A stretch of 32,501 nucleotides of DNA from an uncultured Clostridia bacterium (GCA_947624525.1 CANQKT010000009.1:1-32501); one strand, 5' to 3'. Shown: positions 14,975-24,479, counted from the first letter of the stretch. Notes: generated by a model not told the origin, from the letters alone. Translations and numbers: made by a program.

Positions 14975-15940
14975 ATGAATGATTTAATTACAATTGTAGT
15001 ACCCATATACAACGTAGAAAAATATTTAAGAAAATGTATAGATTCGATTATACAACAAACATATAAAAATTTAGAAATAATACTTATAGATGATGGTTCA
15101 ACAGATGATTCTGGAAAAATATGTGATGAATACAAAAATCAACAAAGAATAAAGGTTATTCATAAACAAAATGGTGGATTATCAGATGCAAGAAACATAG
15201 GTATAGACAATGCAAACGGAAAATACATAACTTTTGTAGATAGTGATGATTTTATCACAAAAGATTCTATAGAAGTTTTATACAAAAATATTATTAAAGG
15301 TGAAAAGGAAATATCAATTGGACAAGTTAGTACATTTTCCAATGAAAATAACATCAAAGATTATAATTGTAATGAAAAAATAAATATTTATAATAAAAAA
15401 GACTCAATTGAACAATTACTATATAATACAAAATATACTTCTTCAACAGCAGGTAAATTATTTTGTACACATTTGTTTAAAAATATTAGATTTCCATATG
15501 GAAAAAAATATGAAGATTTAGCAATTCTTTATAAATTAATTTATGAAAGTAATGGTGTAGTAGTATCTAATAAAGTTGTATATAATTATTATACGGCAAG
15601 GCAAGATAGTATAATGAATGAAAATTTCAATTCAACAAGAATGGATGCTTTATATTTTACAGAGGAAATATTAGAATTTATACAAAAAAATTTTCCGGAT
15701 ATAGAGATTGCTGCTATAACAAGGCTAATAATTGAATGTAGGGATATTATAGTTGAAATTCCCCAAAATAGTAAATATAAGAAATATGAAGATTACATAT
15801 ATAATTACATAAAAAAATATAGATTAAGAACATTACTTAATAGAAAGTTACCATTAAAAAGAAGAATTTCGTTATTGCCTATTTTGTTTGGAAAAAAAGC
15901 TATAAAAATAGCATGGAAAGTAAAAACGAAAATATTATAA
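14975..15940 (+). CDS. GT2 family glycosyltransferase
   Basis: 321-residue paralogue of the GT2 at 12890, with IVVPIYNVEKYL at the start, LIDDGSTDDSG near residue 40 and FVDSDDF near residue 90. The ratio of shared residues in the first 110 positions is high, so the pair arose by duplication or serves similar linkages. It has no CGG codon and reads straight through to LFGKKAIKIAWKVKTKIL, which makes it an internal control for the frameshifted paralogue. AGGAGAGG precedes the ATG at 14975, 9 bases after the polymerase stop. The sugar donor is unknown. Confidence 0.92.
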   Translation: MNDLITIVVPIYNVEKYLRKCIDSIIQQTYKNLEIILIDDGSTDDSGKICDEYKNQQRIKVIHKQNGGLSDARNIGIDNANGKYITFVDSDDFITKDSIEVLYKNIIKGEKEISIGQVSTFSNENNIKDYNCNEKINIYNKKDSIEQLLYNTKYTSSTAGKLFCTHLFKNIRFPYGKKYEDLAILYKLIYESNGVVVSNKVVYNYYTARQDSIMNENFNSTRMDALYFTEEILEFIQKNFPDIEIAAITRLIIECRDIIVEIPQNSKYKKYEDYIYNYIKKYRLRTLLNRKLPLKRRISLLPILFGKKAIKIAWKVKTKIL

Positions 15941-15993
15941 AAAATAATAAATTTTATTCATAAATTTATATTGTAAGTAAAGGAAGAGCAGAA

Positions 15994-16827
15994 ATGGATA
16001 ATAATATATTAGAAAAATTACATAATGAAGAAATTCAAATATTAGATGAAATAGTAAAAGTATGTAAAAATAACAATTTAACATATTTTCTAATCGGTGG
16101 AACATTGCTAGGAGCAATTAGACATAATGGCTTTATTCCATGGGATGATGATTTGGATATAGCAATGCCTAGAAAAGATTATGAAAAATTTTTAAAAATA
16201 GCTAATTCTCAATTAAGTTCAAAGTACAGACTAGAGTATTTTAAAAATATAAAAAAATCATATAATACGTTTGCAAAGGTCAAAAATATAAACACTATTT
16301 ATGAAGAAAAAAAATTAAAGGATTATGATGGCTCAAAAGGTATGTGGGTAGATATTTTCCCTTTAGATTATTCAAATAGAGACAATGGTTTATGGTGGGA
16401 ACTAAAGGGAAAAATTATATATTATATGAAATGTATGGCTGATATTAAATATGGAAATTATGAAAGAAAAAATTTTATAAAAGGAATAGCAAAAGATTTT
16501 ATATATTATTGTATACCAACAAAAATTATTATGAATTGTTTAAACCTTATTATGAAAAGCAATAAAAACGAAAAATCAAAGTATTTTATTAATTATGGAA
16601 GCAAATACGGAATAAAAAGACAAACACATTTGAAAGAAAAATACTTACCATCTATACAAAAGGAATTTGAAGGGAAAAAATATGATGTTCCAAATGACTT
16701 TGATTATGTTTTAACAAAAATATATGGAAAAGATTATATGCAATTACCGCCAATGGAAAAACGAATTACTCATAACCCAATAAAGATAAAATTTGAAAAT
16801 GAAGAGGAAATATTGTTTTATGAATAA
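15994..16827 (+). CDS. LicD family phosphotransferase
   Basis: 277 residues of the LicD/FKTN nucleotidyltransferase-like family, which moves phosphocholine or another phospho-alcohol from a CDP carrier to a glycan. The signature GTLLGAIRHNGFIPWDDDLD lies at about residues 38-57, with the DDD and D of LDI as metal ligands, and MWVDIFPLD follows near 120. The family is common in surface polysaccharide clusters. Together with the CDP-alcohol synthase two genes on (18016), it suggests the polymer carries a phospho-alcohol side group. AAAGGAAG precedes the ATG at 15994. The stop overlaps the next gene by 8 bases (ATGAATAA), so the two are translationally coupled. Confidence 0.92.
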   Translation: MDNNILEKLHNEEIQILDEIVKVCKNNNLTYFLIGGTLLGAIRHNGFIPWDDDLDIAMPRKDYEKFLKIANSQLSSKYRLEYFKNIKKSYNTFAKVKNINTIYEEKKLKDYDGSKGMWVDIFPLDYSNRDNGLWWELKGKIIYYMKCMADIKYGNYERKNFIKGIAKDFIYYCIPTKIIMNCLNLIMKSNKNEKSKYFINYGSKYGIKRQTHLKEKYLPSIQKEFEGKKYDVPNDFDYVLTKIYGKDYMQLPPMEKRITHNPIKIKFENEEEILFYE

Positions 16828-18019
16828 ATATATTATAGAAAGCAAATTGTGCTCAGGATGCAAAGCTTGTAAGCAAATTTGTCCGAACAATGCAATAGAC
16901 ATAATACAGAAAGACGGTTTTGAATATCCAATAAAAAATAATAATTGTATAGAATGTGGACTCTGTAAAAAAATATGCCCTATGCAAAATACTATACAAA
17001 TGTATAATAAATTGGATAATCAGGAAGTTTATACTTGTAGTCATAAAGACGAAAAAATTGTTCAGAAAAGCTCTTCTGGAGGAGCTTTTACAGCAATAGC
17101 ACAAGTTTTTTGTGATAAAGATTATATAATATTTGGAGCACAGTATAATGAAAAGTTTGATGTAGAACACGATTATATAGAGGATATTAATGAAATACAT
17201 AAATTTAGAAAATCAAAATATGTGCAAAGTGATATAAAAGATAATTATCAGAAAGCAAAAGAATTTCTTAATCAAGGAAAGAAAGTATTATTTTCTGGAA
17301 CACCTTGTCAAATTGGAGGTTTAAAAAACTATTTAAAAAGAGAGTATGATAATTTATTGTGTATTGATATTATATGTCACGGAGTACCAAGCCCAAAAGT
17401 ATTTAAAAAGTATAGGGATTTTATAGAAACTAAATATAAAAGTAAAATAAAAAATATAAATTTTAGAGAAAAAAACCGTAAAAATGGAAAATGGAATTCA
17501 AGAAATATCTTGATAGAGTTTGAAAATGGGAAAAAGATAGTAAAAAATAGCAATGAAGATTTATATTTAAGAGTATTTTATAATAATTTAATGTATAGAG
17601 AAAGTTGCAAATACTGTAAATTTGCTAACCCCGTTAGATATTCAGATATAACAATAGCTGATTCTTGGGGAATTGAAAAAAAATATCCAGATATTGATGT
17701 TCATAAAGGGGAGTCGCTAGTAGTTGTAAATACTTCTAAAGGAAAAGAAGTATTTAATAAAGTTATGAGCTATATGAATGTTAGAAATTTAACATTAGAT
17801 TTTGCAAAAAAAGAAAATAAAAATTTTAGAGAGCCGACTACTTTTAATAAAAATAGAGAAGAATTTTTTTTATATCTTGATGATATGAAATTTGATAAAT
17901 TGGTTAATAAATATGCAAAAATAGGTGTAAAGACTAAAATTAAAAGAACAATATCAAATATATTACCAAATAAATTACAAAATACTGTAAAAAAAATAGT
18001 GAAGGAGAAAAATGCATGA
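16820..18019 (+). CDS. Ferredoxin-type FrhB/FdhB-like protein of polysaccharide clusters
   Basis: 399 residues. Two 4Fe-4S motifs open the protein: CSGCKACKQICP (about residues 11-22) and CIECGLCKKICP (about 44-55). The middle and C-terminal parts match the coenzyme F420 hydrogenase/dehydrogenase beta subunit family (SSSGGAFTAIA, FSGTPCQIGGLKNYL, CHGVPSP, SDITIADSWG), which binds flavin and FeS. In Firmicutes such proteins usually sit beside a polysaccharide pyruvyl transferase in capsule clusters; their exact reaction is uncertain. No pyruvyl transferase gene is present here. I chose the ATG at 16820, which overlaps the LicD stop, because GAAGAGGAAA lies upstream and the protein then begins two residues before the YIIESKLCSGC motif. 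It overlaps the next gene by 4 bases. Confidence 0.88.
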   Translation: MNKYIIESKLCSGCKACKQICPNNAIDIIQKDGFEYPIKNNNCIECGLCKKICPMQNTIQMYNKLDNQEVYTCSHKDEKIVQKSSSGGAFTAIAQVFCDKDYIIFGAQYNEKFDVEHDYIEDINEIHKFRKSKYVQSDIKDNYQKAKEFLNQGKKVLFSGTPCQIGGLKNYLKREYDNLLCIDIICHGVPSPKVFKKYRDFIETKYKSKIKNINFREKNRKNGKWNSRNILIEFENGKKIVKNSNEDLYLRVFYNNLMYRESCKYCKFANPVRYSDITIADSWGIEKKYPDIDVHKGESLVVVNTSKGKEVFNKVMSYMNVRNLTLDFAKKENKNFREPTTFNKNREEFFLYLDDMKFDKLVNKYAKIGVKTKIKRTISNILPNKLQNTVKKIVKEKNA

Positions 18020-18459
18020 ATGATAAAAAATACAAAATAGGATATACAACAGGTGTTTTTGATTTATTTCACATCGGTCACTTAAATATATTAAAAAAAG
18101 CAAAAGAACAATGCGAGTATTTAATTGTTGGGGTTAGTACAGATGAAGTAGTAAAAACTTATAAAAATAAAATACCAATAATTCCATATGAAGAAAGAAA
18201 GCAAATAGTTGAAGCAATAAAGTATGTTGATAAGGTAGTTCCTCAAACTACTATGGATAAATATGTTGCATGGAAAGAACATAAATTTAATGTTATTTTT
18301 CATGGTGATGATTGGAAAAATTCAACTATGTATAATGAAATGGAAAATAAATTAAGAGCTGTAGGAGTTGATTTCGTTTATTTTCCATATACTAAAGGAA
18401 CTTCTTCAACAACATTAACAGAGAGATTAATAAATATAATAAAGAATAAAGAAAATTAG
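18016..18459 (+). CDS. TagD-like cytidylyltransferase (CDP-glycerol or CDP-alcohol synthesis)
   Basis: 147 residues of the nucleotidyltransferase superfamily of GCT type. It activates an alcohol phosphate with CTP. GVFDLFHIGH at about residues 11-20 carries the HxGH signature, STDEVVKTYK and the FHGDDW strand follow, and the TSSTTLTERL near the end is the second nucleotide motif. Glycerol-3-phosphate cytidylyltransferase (TagD) is closest, but CDP-choline or CDP-ethanolamine cannot be excluded. It probably feeds the LicD transferase at 15994. The ATG overlaps the previous stop as ATGA, so translation is coupled. Confidence 0.9.
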   Translation: MNDKKYKIGYTTGVFDLFHIGHLNILKKAKEQCEYLIVGVSTDEVVKTYKNKIPIIPYEERKQIVEAIKYVDKVVPQTTMDKYVAWKEHKFNVIFHGDDWKNSTMYNEMENKLRAVGVDFVYFPYTKGTSSTTLTERLINIIKNKEN

Positions 18460-18473
18460 AAAAGGAAATTGTA

Positions 18474-20024
18474 ATGACTAAATCAAGAACCATAAATAGT
18501 ATAAGGAATACAAGTCTTGCAGCTATTTCACAAATAATAAATACATTATTATCATTTGTTGCAAGAACAATATTTATAAAAACATTGGGCGCAGAATATT
18601 TGGGAGCAAATGGATTATTTACAAATATATTAACAATATTATCTTTTGCTGAACTTGGTATAGGCAATGCTATAATTTTTAGCTTGTATAAGCCTATAGC
18701 GGAAAAAGATGAAAAGAAAATTAAGCAACTAATGCAGTTATATAAAAAAGCCTATAATACAATAGGAATAATAGTTTTGCTGATGGGAATATGTATAATC
18801 CCGTTCCTAAATATAATAGTAAAAGAAGCACCAACTATAAAGGAAAACATAGCTTTTATTTATTTGCTATTCCTAATAAATACTGTATTTTCATACTTTT
18901 TTACATATAAAAAATCAATAATAATAGCGAATCAAAACGATTATTTAATAAATATATTTGATATAATTTTCTATATTATAAAAACAGTTTTACAATGTTT
19001 GTTTTTGTATTTAACCCATAATTACGTTATTTATTTAATAATACAAATAGCATGTACATTATTTGAAAACATTATAATTTCTATAAAAGCCAATAAAATG
19101 TATCCATATTTAAAAGATAAAGAAATAGAAAAAATAAGTAAGGATGAAAGAAATGGAATATTTCAAAATGTAAAAGCACTGGTATTTTATAAGTTTGGTA
19201 GTGTTATATTAAATGGTACAGACAATATTTTAATATCAGTTATGCTTGGAGTTACTTGCGTTGGATTGGTATCAAATTACACATTGATAATAACAGCTAT
19301 AACAAATATTATAGGTCAATTATTAAATGGGTTTATATCAAGCATAGGAAATTTGAATGCTATAGGAACTAAAAATGCAAAGGAAAGAACATTTAATGAC
19401 ATATTTTTTATTAGTGTATGGATTTATGGTTTTTGCTCTGTTGGACTATTAATATTCTTAAACAAATTTATAAGAATATGGCTTGGAGAAGCGTATATAT
19501 TAGAGTACATTGTTATAATAGCACTTGTACTACATTTTTATGTTAACGGAGTACAATTTGTGGCATATGCATATAGAACAACAATGGGCTTGTTCATATA
19601 TGGTAAGTATACTGCGATTTTAGCTGCAGTTATAAATATTTTTTTATCAATAATACTTTGCAAATTCATGGGATTATCAGGAATATTCTTTGCAACAACA
19701 ATAGCAAGATTGCTAACAACAGCATGGTATGATCCATTTATGATTTATAGTAGGGAATTTAATAAAAAAGTAAAAAAATATTATATAAAATATGTAAAAT
19801 ACTTTGTAATAATTATTATTAATTATTTGTGTTCAGAATTTATAATAAATAGAATACCTGGTTCAGGGATGTTAAATTTTACAATAAAATTATGTATATT
19901 TACAATAATTTCTAATTTTATATTTTTTATGTTCTTTTTTAAAACCAATGAATTTAGAAATGTTTGTAATAGGGTAAAGGATTTATTAAAAAATAAATTT
20001 ATGCATAATGAGATACCGGATTAA
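18474..20024 (+). CDS. Wzx-type polysaccharide flippase
   Basis: 516-residue integral membrane protein of the MATE/MOP flippase superfamily with about 12-14 hydrophobic helices. The first helix region (SLAAISQIINTLLSFVARTI) and the following TLGAEYLGANGLFTNIL are typical of capsule repeat-unit flippases. It should turn the undecaprenyl-linked repeat unit to the outer face so the EpsG-like polymerase can extend it. AAAGGAAA precedes the ATG at 18474, 14 bases after the cytidylyltransferase stop. The sequence has no in-frame CGG. Confidence 0.9.
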   Translation: MTKSRTINSIRNTSLAAISQIINTLLSFVARTIFIKTLGAEYLGANGLFTNILTILSFAELGIGNAIIFSLYKPIAEKDEKKIKQLMQLYKKAYNTIGIIVLLMGICIIPFLNIIVKEAPTIKENIAFIYLLFLINTVFSYFFTYKKSIIIANQNDYLINIFDIIFYIIKTVLQCLFLYLTHNYVIYLIIQIACTLFENIIISIKANKMYPYLKDKEIEKISKDERNGIFQNVKALVFYKFGSVILNGTDNILISVMLGVTCVGLVSNYTLIITAITNIIGQLLNGFISSIGNLNAIGTKNAKERTFNDIFFISVWIYGFCSVGLLIFLNKFIRIWLGEAYILEYIVIIALVLHFYVNGVQFVAYAYRTTMGLFIYGKYTAILAAVINIFLSIILCKFMGLSGIFFATTIARLLTTAWYDPFMIYSREFNKKVKKYYIKYVKYFVIIIINYLCSEFIINRIPGSGMLNFTIKLCIFTIISNFIFFMFFFKTNEFRNVCNRVKDLLKNKFMHNEIPD

Positions 20025-20098
20025 ATGTACTTTATCAGATAAAAGATAGAATTATAAAAAGAAATGAAGGTAAATAAAAATAGGAAGATGAAAAGGCT

Positions 20099-21148
20099 AT
20101 GGAAGAAATAAAAAATAAAAAAAGAATATTTGAATATGATTTAATGAGAGTAATATTCATGCTAATGGTATTGGGAATACATGTTTTAACGAAAATAACG
20201 AATTTTTCAGAAGAATATAATACAGTATGGACAATTGTAAATATTCTTACAAACTTTTTCATGATATGTAATCCACTATTTTTTATGTTAAGTGGAAAAT
20301 TTAACTTGAATAAAGAGTTCTCAAGTAAAGAGGACTACAAAAAGTATTATAAATCAAAAGTTATAAATATATTTATTCCATTTTTATTAGTATCTATAAT
20401 AGTATATTGTATTTTTAACTACGATATAATGACTATAAAAGATTTTTTTGAACAATTTATTGGAGGGACAATTGAGGGAACATATTGGTTTATATATACT
20501 TTATTGGGAATAATGATTTTATCGCCTTTTTTTTCAAAAATGGTAAAAAATATGAGTTTATATGATAAAAAAATCTTTTTTTGGATTGCATGTGGCATTA
20601 TGAGTATATTAACTATATTGTTGGCAACAGGGAAGAACACTGCAATTAAATTTGCTACTTTTGGAATAATATCTTGGAATTTTTATTATTTGGTTGGTTC
20701 ATTTATTGAGGAAATATTTAGTACTCATAAAAGCAGGAAAACAATGATTTTTATAGGTTTTGTTGCATTTGTTGTACAATTTTTAATAGAACGATTTTAT
20801 AATAGTTCATATAGATTGTATGATCCATCACCAGTATTAACTTTTGAGGCAATAGGCTTATATTTCTTGGTATTAGAATTTGTAAAAATAAAAAGTGGTG
20901 TATTGAAAAAGATAATATCATTTATTGCGAAGTATAGTTATATTTTTTATTTATTTCATAGTGTAGTGATACAAGGAGTTTTTAAAGTTTTTCGATTTGA
21001 TTTAAATGTTAATTTTGCACGTAATATGCTATATGGAATTATAGCTTATATAGTTACTTTTGTTATAGCGATGATGTGTTCAATAGTATTTAAGTATATA
21101 ATAGATAGTATAAGAAAATTGCTTGGGAATAAAGGTGTTATTGGTTAG
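20099..21148 (+). CDS. Acyltransferase 3 family membrane protein
   Basis: 349 residues with about ten hydrophobic helices. The start RIFEYDLMRVIFMLMVLGIH carries the family histidine near residue 26, and SYIFYLFHSVV near residue 280 resembles the late helix of the family. These enzymes O-acetylate or otherwise acylate surface glycans in the membrane. It is the last gene of the polysaccharide operon, 74 bases after the flippase, with AGGAAG upstream. It is followed by a 43-base inverted repeat rather than an ordinary terminator. Confidence 0.88.
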   Translation: MEEIKNKKRIFEYDLMRVIFMLMVLGIHVLTKITNFSEEYNTVWTIVNILTNFFMICNPLFFMLSGKFNLNKEFSSKEDYKKYYKSKVINIFIPFLLVSIIVYCIFNYDIMTIKDFFEQFIGGTIEGTYWFIYTLLGIMILSPFFSKMVKNMSLYDKKIFFWIACGIMSILTILLATGKNTAIKFATFGIISWNFYYLVGSFIEEIFSTHKSRKTMIFIGFVAFVVQFLIERFYNSSYRLYDPSPVLTFEAIGLYFLVLEFVKIKSGVLKKIISFIAKYSYIFYLFHSVVIQGVFKVFRFDLNVNFARNMLYGIIAYIVTFVIAMMCSIVFKYIIDSIRKLLGNKGVIG

Positions 21149-21165
21149 TGCTTTTGCAGGGGATC

Positions 21166-21323
21166 GTAAAATTCACTAGTTATGTAATGCCGTAAAATAT
21201 ATTAATATTCCGTTCGTTTGCTGGCGTTTGGATTTTTAGGAAGACATGAGGTGGGGGCGCCAAACTGCGCACTACACTGCATATTAATATATTTTACGGC
21301 ATTACATAACTAGTGAATTTTAC
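21166..21323. repeat. Perfect 43-base inverted repeat around a 72-base GC-richer spacer
   Basis: The left arm 21166-21208 and right arm 21281-21323 are exact reverse complements (43 of 43). Outside a one-base break, an imperfect extension (TTGCAG at 21154-21159, CTGCAA at 21328-21333) continues the pairing. The spacer (21209-21280) is clearly less AT-rich than its surroundings and can itself fold (GCGTTTGG near 21223 with CCAAACTGCGC near 21261). No coding frame fits. It separates the polysaccharide operon from the first SLH gene. It could be a small non-autonomous mobile element, a large terminator-like hairpin or a structured RNA. Confidence 0.9.
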
Positions 21324-21385
21324 TACTCTGCAAGAGTTTTTGTGGGGAAAGAGTTATGTAAATGAATTTTTATAGTGAAAAGAGG

Positions 21386-21414
21386 TTGAAATGAGGTATT
21401 TAATGTAATATAAT
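21386..21414 (+). promoter_or_regulatory. Promoter of the first SLH gene pair
   Basis: TTGAAA (21386-21391), 17-base spacer, TATAAT (21409-21414). The bases around the -10 (TGTAATATAATGT, then AAATATAAA) recur almost unchanged at 29725-29747 upstream of the last SLH gene. Confidence 0.85.
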
Positions 21415-21442
21415 GTTAAATATAAATTAAGGAGGAGGGAAA

Positions 21443-23275
21443 ATGAAAAATAAGGTTTTTTTAATAGTAACAATTATAATGGTTTTAATAATGACTCAAT
21501 TTAGTATATTGATTGGAGAGGTTAATGCTGATGTTGTTAACGGAGCATTTAAAGATGTATCTTTTAGCTTGGATTTGCAGACAGGAACATTAACAATTTC
21601 AGGAATTGGAACAATTATAGGAGAAATTAACGGACTAGGTAATAGTTGGAAAAACTGGATGCATCTAGAAATTAGTGAGAATGATGTTAAAAATGTTATA
21701 ATACAAAATGGTATAACAAGTATAGGTGACTATGCTTTTAAGGATTTTGGGAGTATAACAAGTATAAAAATTCCCAATAGTGTTACAAGTATAGGAAAAG
21801 ATGCTTTTTATGGTTGTTGTAGTTTAAAAAGTATAGAAATACCAGATAGTGTAATAGATATGGGAGATTATGTCTTTTATCGTTGTACAAGTTTAACAAG
21901 CATGAAAATCCCAGAAGGTGTAACAAATATAGGCGACTATGCTTTTAGAGATTGTGATAGATTAACAAGTATAGAAATTCCAAATACTGTTACAAGTATA
22001 GGTGATAGTGCTTTTTATTCTTGTAATAGTTTAAAAAATATAAATATTCCAGAAAGTGTAACAAGTATAGGTGAGGCTGTTTTTAGTAATTGTGAAAATT
22101 TAATAAGCATAGAAATCCCGGAAGGAGTAACATATATAGGGGATAATGCTTTTGTTTCAACGAATAGCAATTTAAAAATTTATGGAAAAGAAGGTTCATA
22201 TGCACAAGAATATGCAAATAAAAATGGAATAAAATTTGTAGTTGGCAAAGATAATGAAATTACTAAGGAAAAAATGATTATAGAAGATAATTTAATATAT
22301 ACAGGAAAAGTAGTTAAACCTCAAATCCAAGTCTTTGTTGGAGGAAAGCTTTTAAATGAAAATGTAGATTATACAATAACATATTATGATGAATCAATAA
22401 ATGCAGGAAAATATGACATAAAAATTCAAGGAAAAGGAGATTATAAAGGTAATGTGATATTTTCATATGATATTATGAAAGCAGAAACAAAATTTGATTT
22501 TGCATGTAGTGATACTTATGAAGGAATACAATTAAGACCAGTTGTAACAGAAAATAATACACCATATACTCCAATTTTTGAGTATAGAAAATTAGGAAGT
22601 GATAGCTTTACAACCGAAGTTCCAAAAGAAGTAGGAACATACATAGTAAGGGGTTACATAGATGGGGCTAATTATATATATTCATCAATTGAAAAAACAG
22701 TAGAAATAAAAAAATCAGATATACCATTTAAAGATGTTATACCAAGTTCATGGTACTTTAATGCAGTAAAATATGTATATGATAACAAAATAGTTTCAGG
22801 ATATAATGAAACAACATTTGCACCAGATGATAAATTAACAAGAGGAATGCTTGTAACTATACTTTATAGGATAGAAGGAAGTCCAAATAATGATGGAAAA
22901 TCTAAATTTACAGATGTAGATCCTGATGAATATTATGCAAAAGCAGTAAAATGGGCAGTAAATGCAGGAATAGTTAATGGATATAATAATTCAGACAAAT
23001 TTGGACCAAAAGATAATGTATTGAGACAAGATTTAGCTGGAATGTTAAGAAATTATGCGAAGTATAAGAAAAAGAATGTAAGTGTAACAACAGATTTATC
23101 AAAATATTCAGATTATAAAAAAATAGAGACTTATGCAATAGATTCAATGAAATGGGCTGTTGGAAGCGGAGTAATAACAGGAAATGCAAATGGAACATTG
23201 GCACCAAAGGGAAATGCTACAAGAGCAGAGGCCGCTGCTATGATACAAAAATATTGTCAAAAAGTTGGAAGATAA
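21443..23275 (+). CDS. Secreted BspA-type leucine-rich repeat protein with SLH anchor
   Basis: 610 residues. A signal peptide (1-29, cut after VNA) leads to about eight BspA-type LRR_5 repeats of 23 residues (about 85-260, pattern LTSIEIPNTVTSIGDSAFYSC). Residues about 278-425 are two beta-sandwich-like modules (YTGKVVKPQIQVFVGGKLL; TKFDFACSDTYEGIQLRPVV) that recur in the gene at 29775. The last 183 residues (from base 22724) are three SLH repeats: only the third has the canonical TRAE, the first having LTRGM and the second LRQD. The protein should sit on the cell-wall polymer with its LRR part exposed, perhaps for adhesion. AAGGAGGGAGGG precedes the ATG. The next gene begins 15 bases after the stop. 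Confidence 0.9.
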   Translation: MKNKVFLIVTIIMVLIMTQFSILIGEVNADVVNGAFKDVSFSLDLQTGTLTISGIGTIIGEINGLGNSWKNWMHLEISENDVKNVIIQNGITSIGDYAFKDFGSITSIKIPNSVTSIGKDAFYGCCSLKSIEIPDSVIDMGDYVFYRCTSLTSMKIPEGVTNIGDYAFRDCDRLTSIEIPNTVTSIGDSAFYSCNSLKNINIPESVTSIGEAVFSNCENLISIEIPEGVTYIGDNAFVSTNSNLKIYGKEGSYAQEYANKNGIKFVVGKDNEITKEKMIIEDNLIYTGKVVKPQIQVFVGGKLLNENVDYTITYYDESINAGKYDIKIQGKGDYKGNVIFSYDIMKAETKFDFACSDTYEGIQLRPVVTENNTPYTPIFEYRKLGSDSFTTEVPKEVGTYIVRGYIDGANYIYSSIEKTVEIKKSDIPFKDVIPSSWYFNAVKYVYDNKIVSGYNETTFAPDDKLTRGMLVTILYRIEGSPNNDGKSKFTDVDPDEYYAKAVKWAVNAGIVNGYNNSDKFGPKDNVLRQDLAGMLRNYAKYKKKNVSVTTDLSKYSDYKKIETYAIDSMKWAVGSGVITGNANGTLAPKGNATRAEAAAMIQKYCQKVGR

Positions 23276-23290
23276 AATAGGAGGAAGTTT

Positions 23291-24403
23291 ATGAAAAAGA
23301 AAATTATTTCAAGTATTTTAATGGTATTTATTTTATTGGCAGTTGTTATGCCAAAAAATGTTTGGGCTACAAATTTTAATAATTCATTTTATAGTTATTA
23401 TATTCCTAATAGATATGAAGCTGGTTACGAAAATGTTACTAGTGACTCATCATTTAAATCATATAGAGCATATGAAGGTGATGTATTTTCTTCAATATCA
23501 TTTAGTGCATATAAATTTAACTTTTTAAAACAATATACTACAACTGATTTAAATGAAAGAATTCAACTAATAAAAGATATATATGATGGAGATGATGGAT
23601 ATAAATTAACAAATATTAGTGGACAAATGATTGAATTGAATGGAGTAAAAGGCTATAGAGTTACATATTTTGTACGATATGAAGGTTATAAAGTTCAGGA
23701 ATATGGATATGATGTATATGAGTTAAGAAGTGATAATTACGATTATACGATTGACATTGATTCTAGTAAGAGTTTTATAAATTCAACAGAAGAAAAGAAG
23801 ATTGTAAATTCATTTAAAATAAAAGATACAGTTTTAAAAAGTAAAAATATTCCATTTGTAGATGTTGCTTCAAAATCGTGGTATTTTAATGCAGTAGAAT
23901 ATGCATATGATAACAAAATTATTTCAGGTTATAATGATTATACATTTGCACCAGATGATAAATTGACAAGGGGAATGATAGTAACAATGCTTTATAAAAT
24001 GGAAGGTAGCCCAAATAATGATGGAAAATCTAAATTTACAGATGTAGCTCCTAAGGAATATTACGCGAAAGCAATAAAATGGGCAGTAGAAAAGGATATA
24101 GTTCATGGTTACAATAATTCAGACAAATTTGGACCAAATGATTATGTATTGAGACAAGATTTAGCTGGAATATTAAGAAATTATGCAAGTTATAAGAAAA
24201 AGAATGTAGGTGTAACAACAGATTTATCAAAATATTCAGATTATAAAAAAATAGATAAATATGCAAACCAATCAATGCAATGGGCTGTAGGAAAAGGTGT
24301 AATAACAGGAAATGCAAATGGAACATTGGCACCAAAGGGAAATGCTACAAGAGCAGAGGCTGCTGCTATGATACAGAAGTATTGTCAGAAAGTTGGAAGA
24401 TAA
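23291..24403 (+). CDS. Secreted SLH protein with an unidentified N-terminal domain
   Basis: 370 residues, in operon with the previous gene and preceded by AGGAGG. A signal peptide (1-26, cut after VWA) is followed by about 160 residues with alternating strands and a long helix (LNERIQLIKDIYDG, then QMIELNGVKGYRVTYFVRYEG). This layout recalls PsbP/DcrB-like domains but I cannot confirm it. Residues 188-370 (from base 23852) are the shared triple-SLH anchor, nearly identical to that of the neighbours, ending EAAAMIQKYCQKVGR. It has no leucine-rich repeats. It is probably a cell-wall-bound protein of unknown binding or enzymatic role. Confidence 0.85.
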   Translation: MKKKIISSILMVFILLAVVMPKNVWATNFNNSFYSYYIPNRYEAGYENVTSDSSFKSYRAYEGDVFSSISFSAYKFNFLKQYTTTDLNERIQLIKDIYDGDDGYKLTNISGQMIELNGVKGYRVTYFVRYEGYKVQEYGYDVYELRSDNYDYTIDIDSSKSFINSTEEKKIVNSFKIKDTVLKSKNIPFVDVASKSWYFNAVEYAYDNKIISGYNDYTFAPDDKLTRGMIVTMLYKMEGSPNNDGKSKFTDVAPKEYYAKAIKWAVEKDIVHGYNNSDKFGPNDYVLRQDLAGILRNYASYKKKNVGVTTDLSKYSDYKKIDKYANQSMQWAVGKGVITGNANGTLAPKGNATRAEAAAMIQKYCQKVGR

Positions 24404-24410
24404 GTTTATT

Positions 24411-24479
24411 GTCAATGGGGACGGAGATTTTTGACACAATAAATAAAAAGGTGTGTCAAAAATCTCCGTCCCCATTGAC
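24411..24479. repeat. Perfect 27-base palindrome, REP-like element with GGGGACGG head
   Basis: The left arm 24411-24437 and right arm 24453-24479 are exact reverse complements, extended to 28 by T24410-A24480, around a 15-base A-rich loop. The CCCATTGACA at the right end is tandemly repeated (24471-24480 and 24481-24490). The core GTCAATGGGGACGG...TTTTTGACAC is of a kind I know as a dispersed palindrome in Firmicutes, often linked to Y1 transposases, though none is present here. It begins 7 bases after the SLH gene stop, so it may also end that transcript. Confidence 0.88.

Noticed and set aside
21166..21323. Invertible promoter switch controlling the SLH gene
   Set aside because: The spacer has no convincing -35/-10, a good promoter lies outside it at 21386-21414, and no recombinase gene is in the window. 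Kept only as an alternative.
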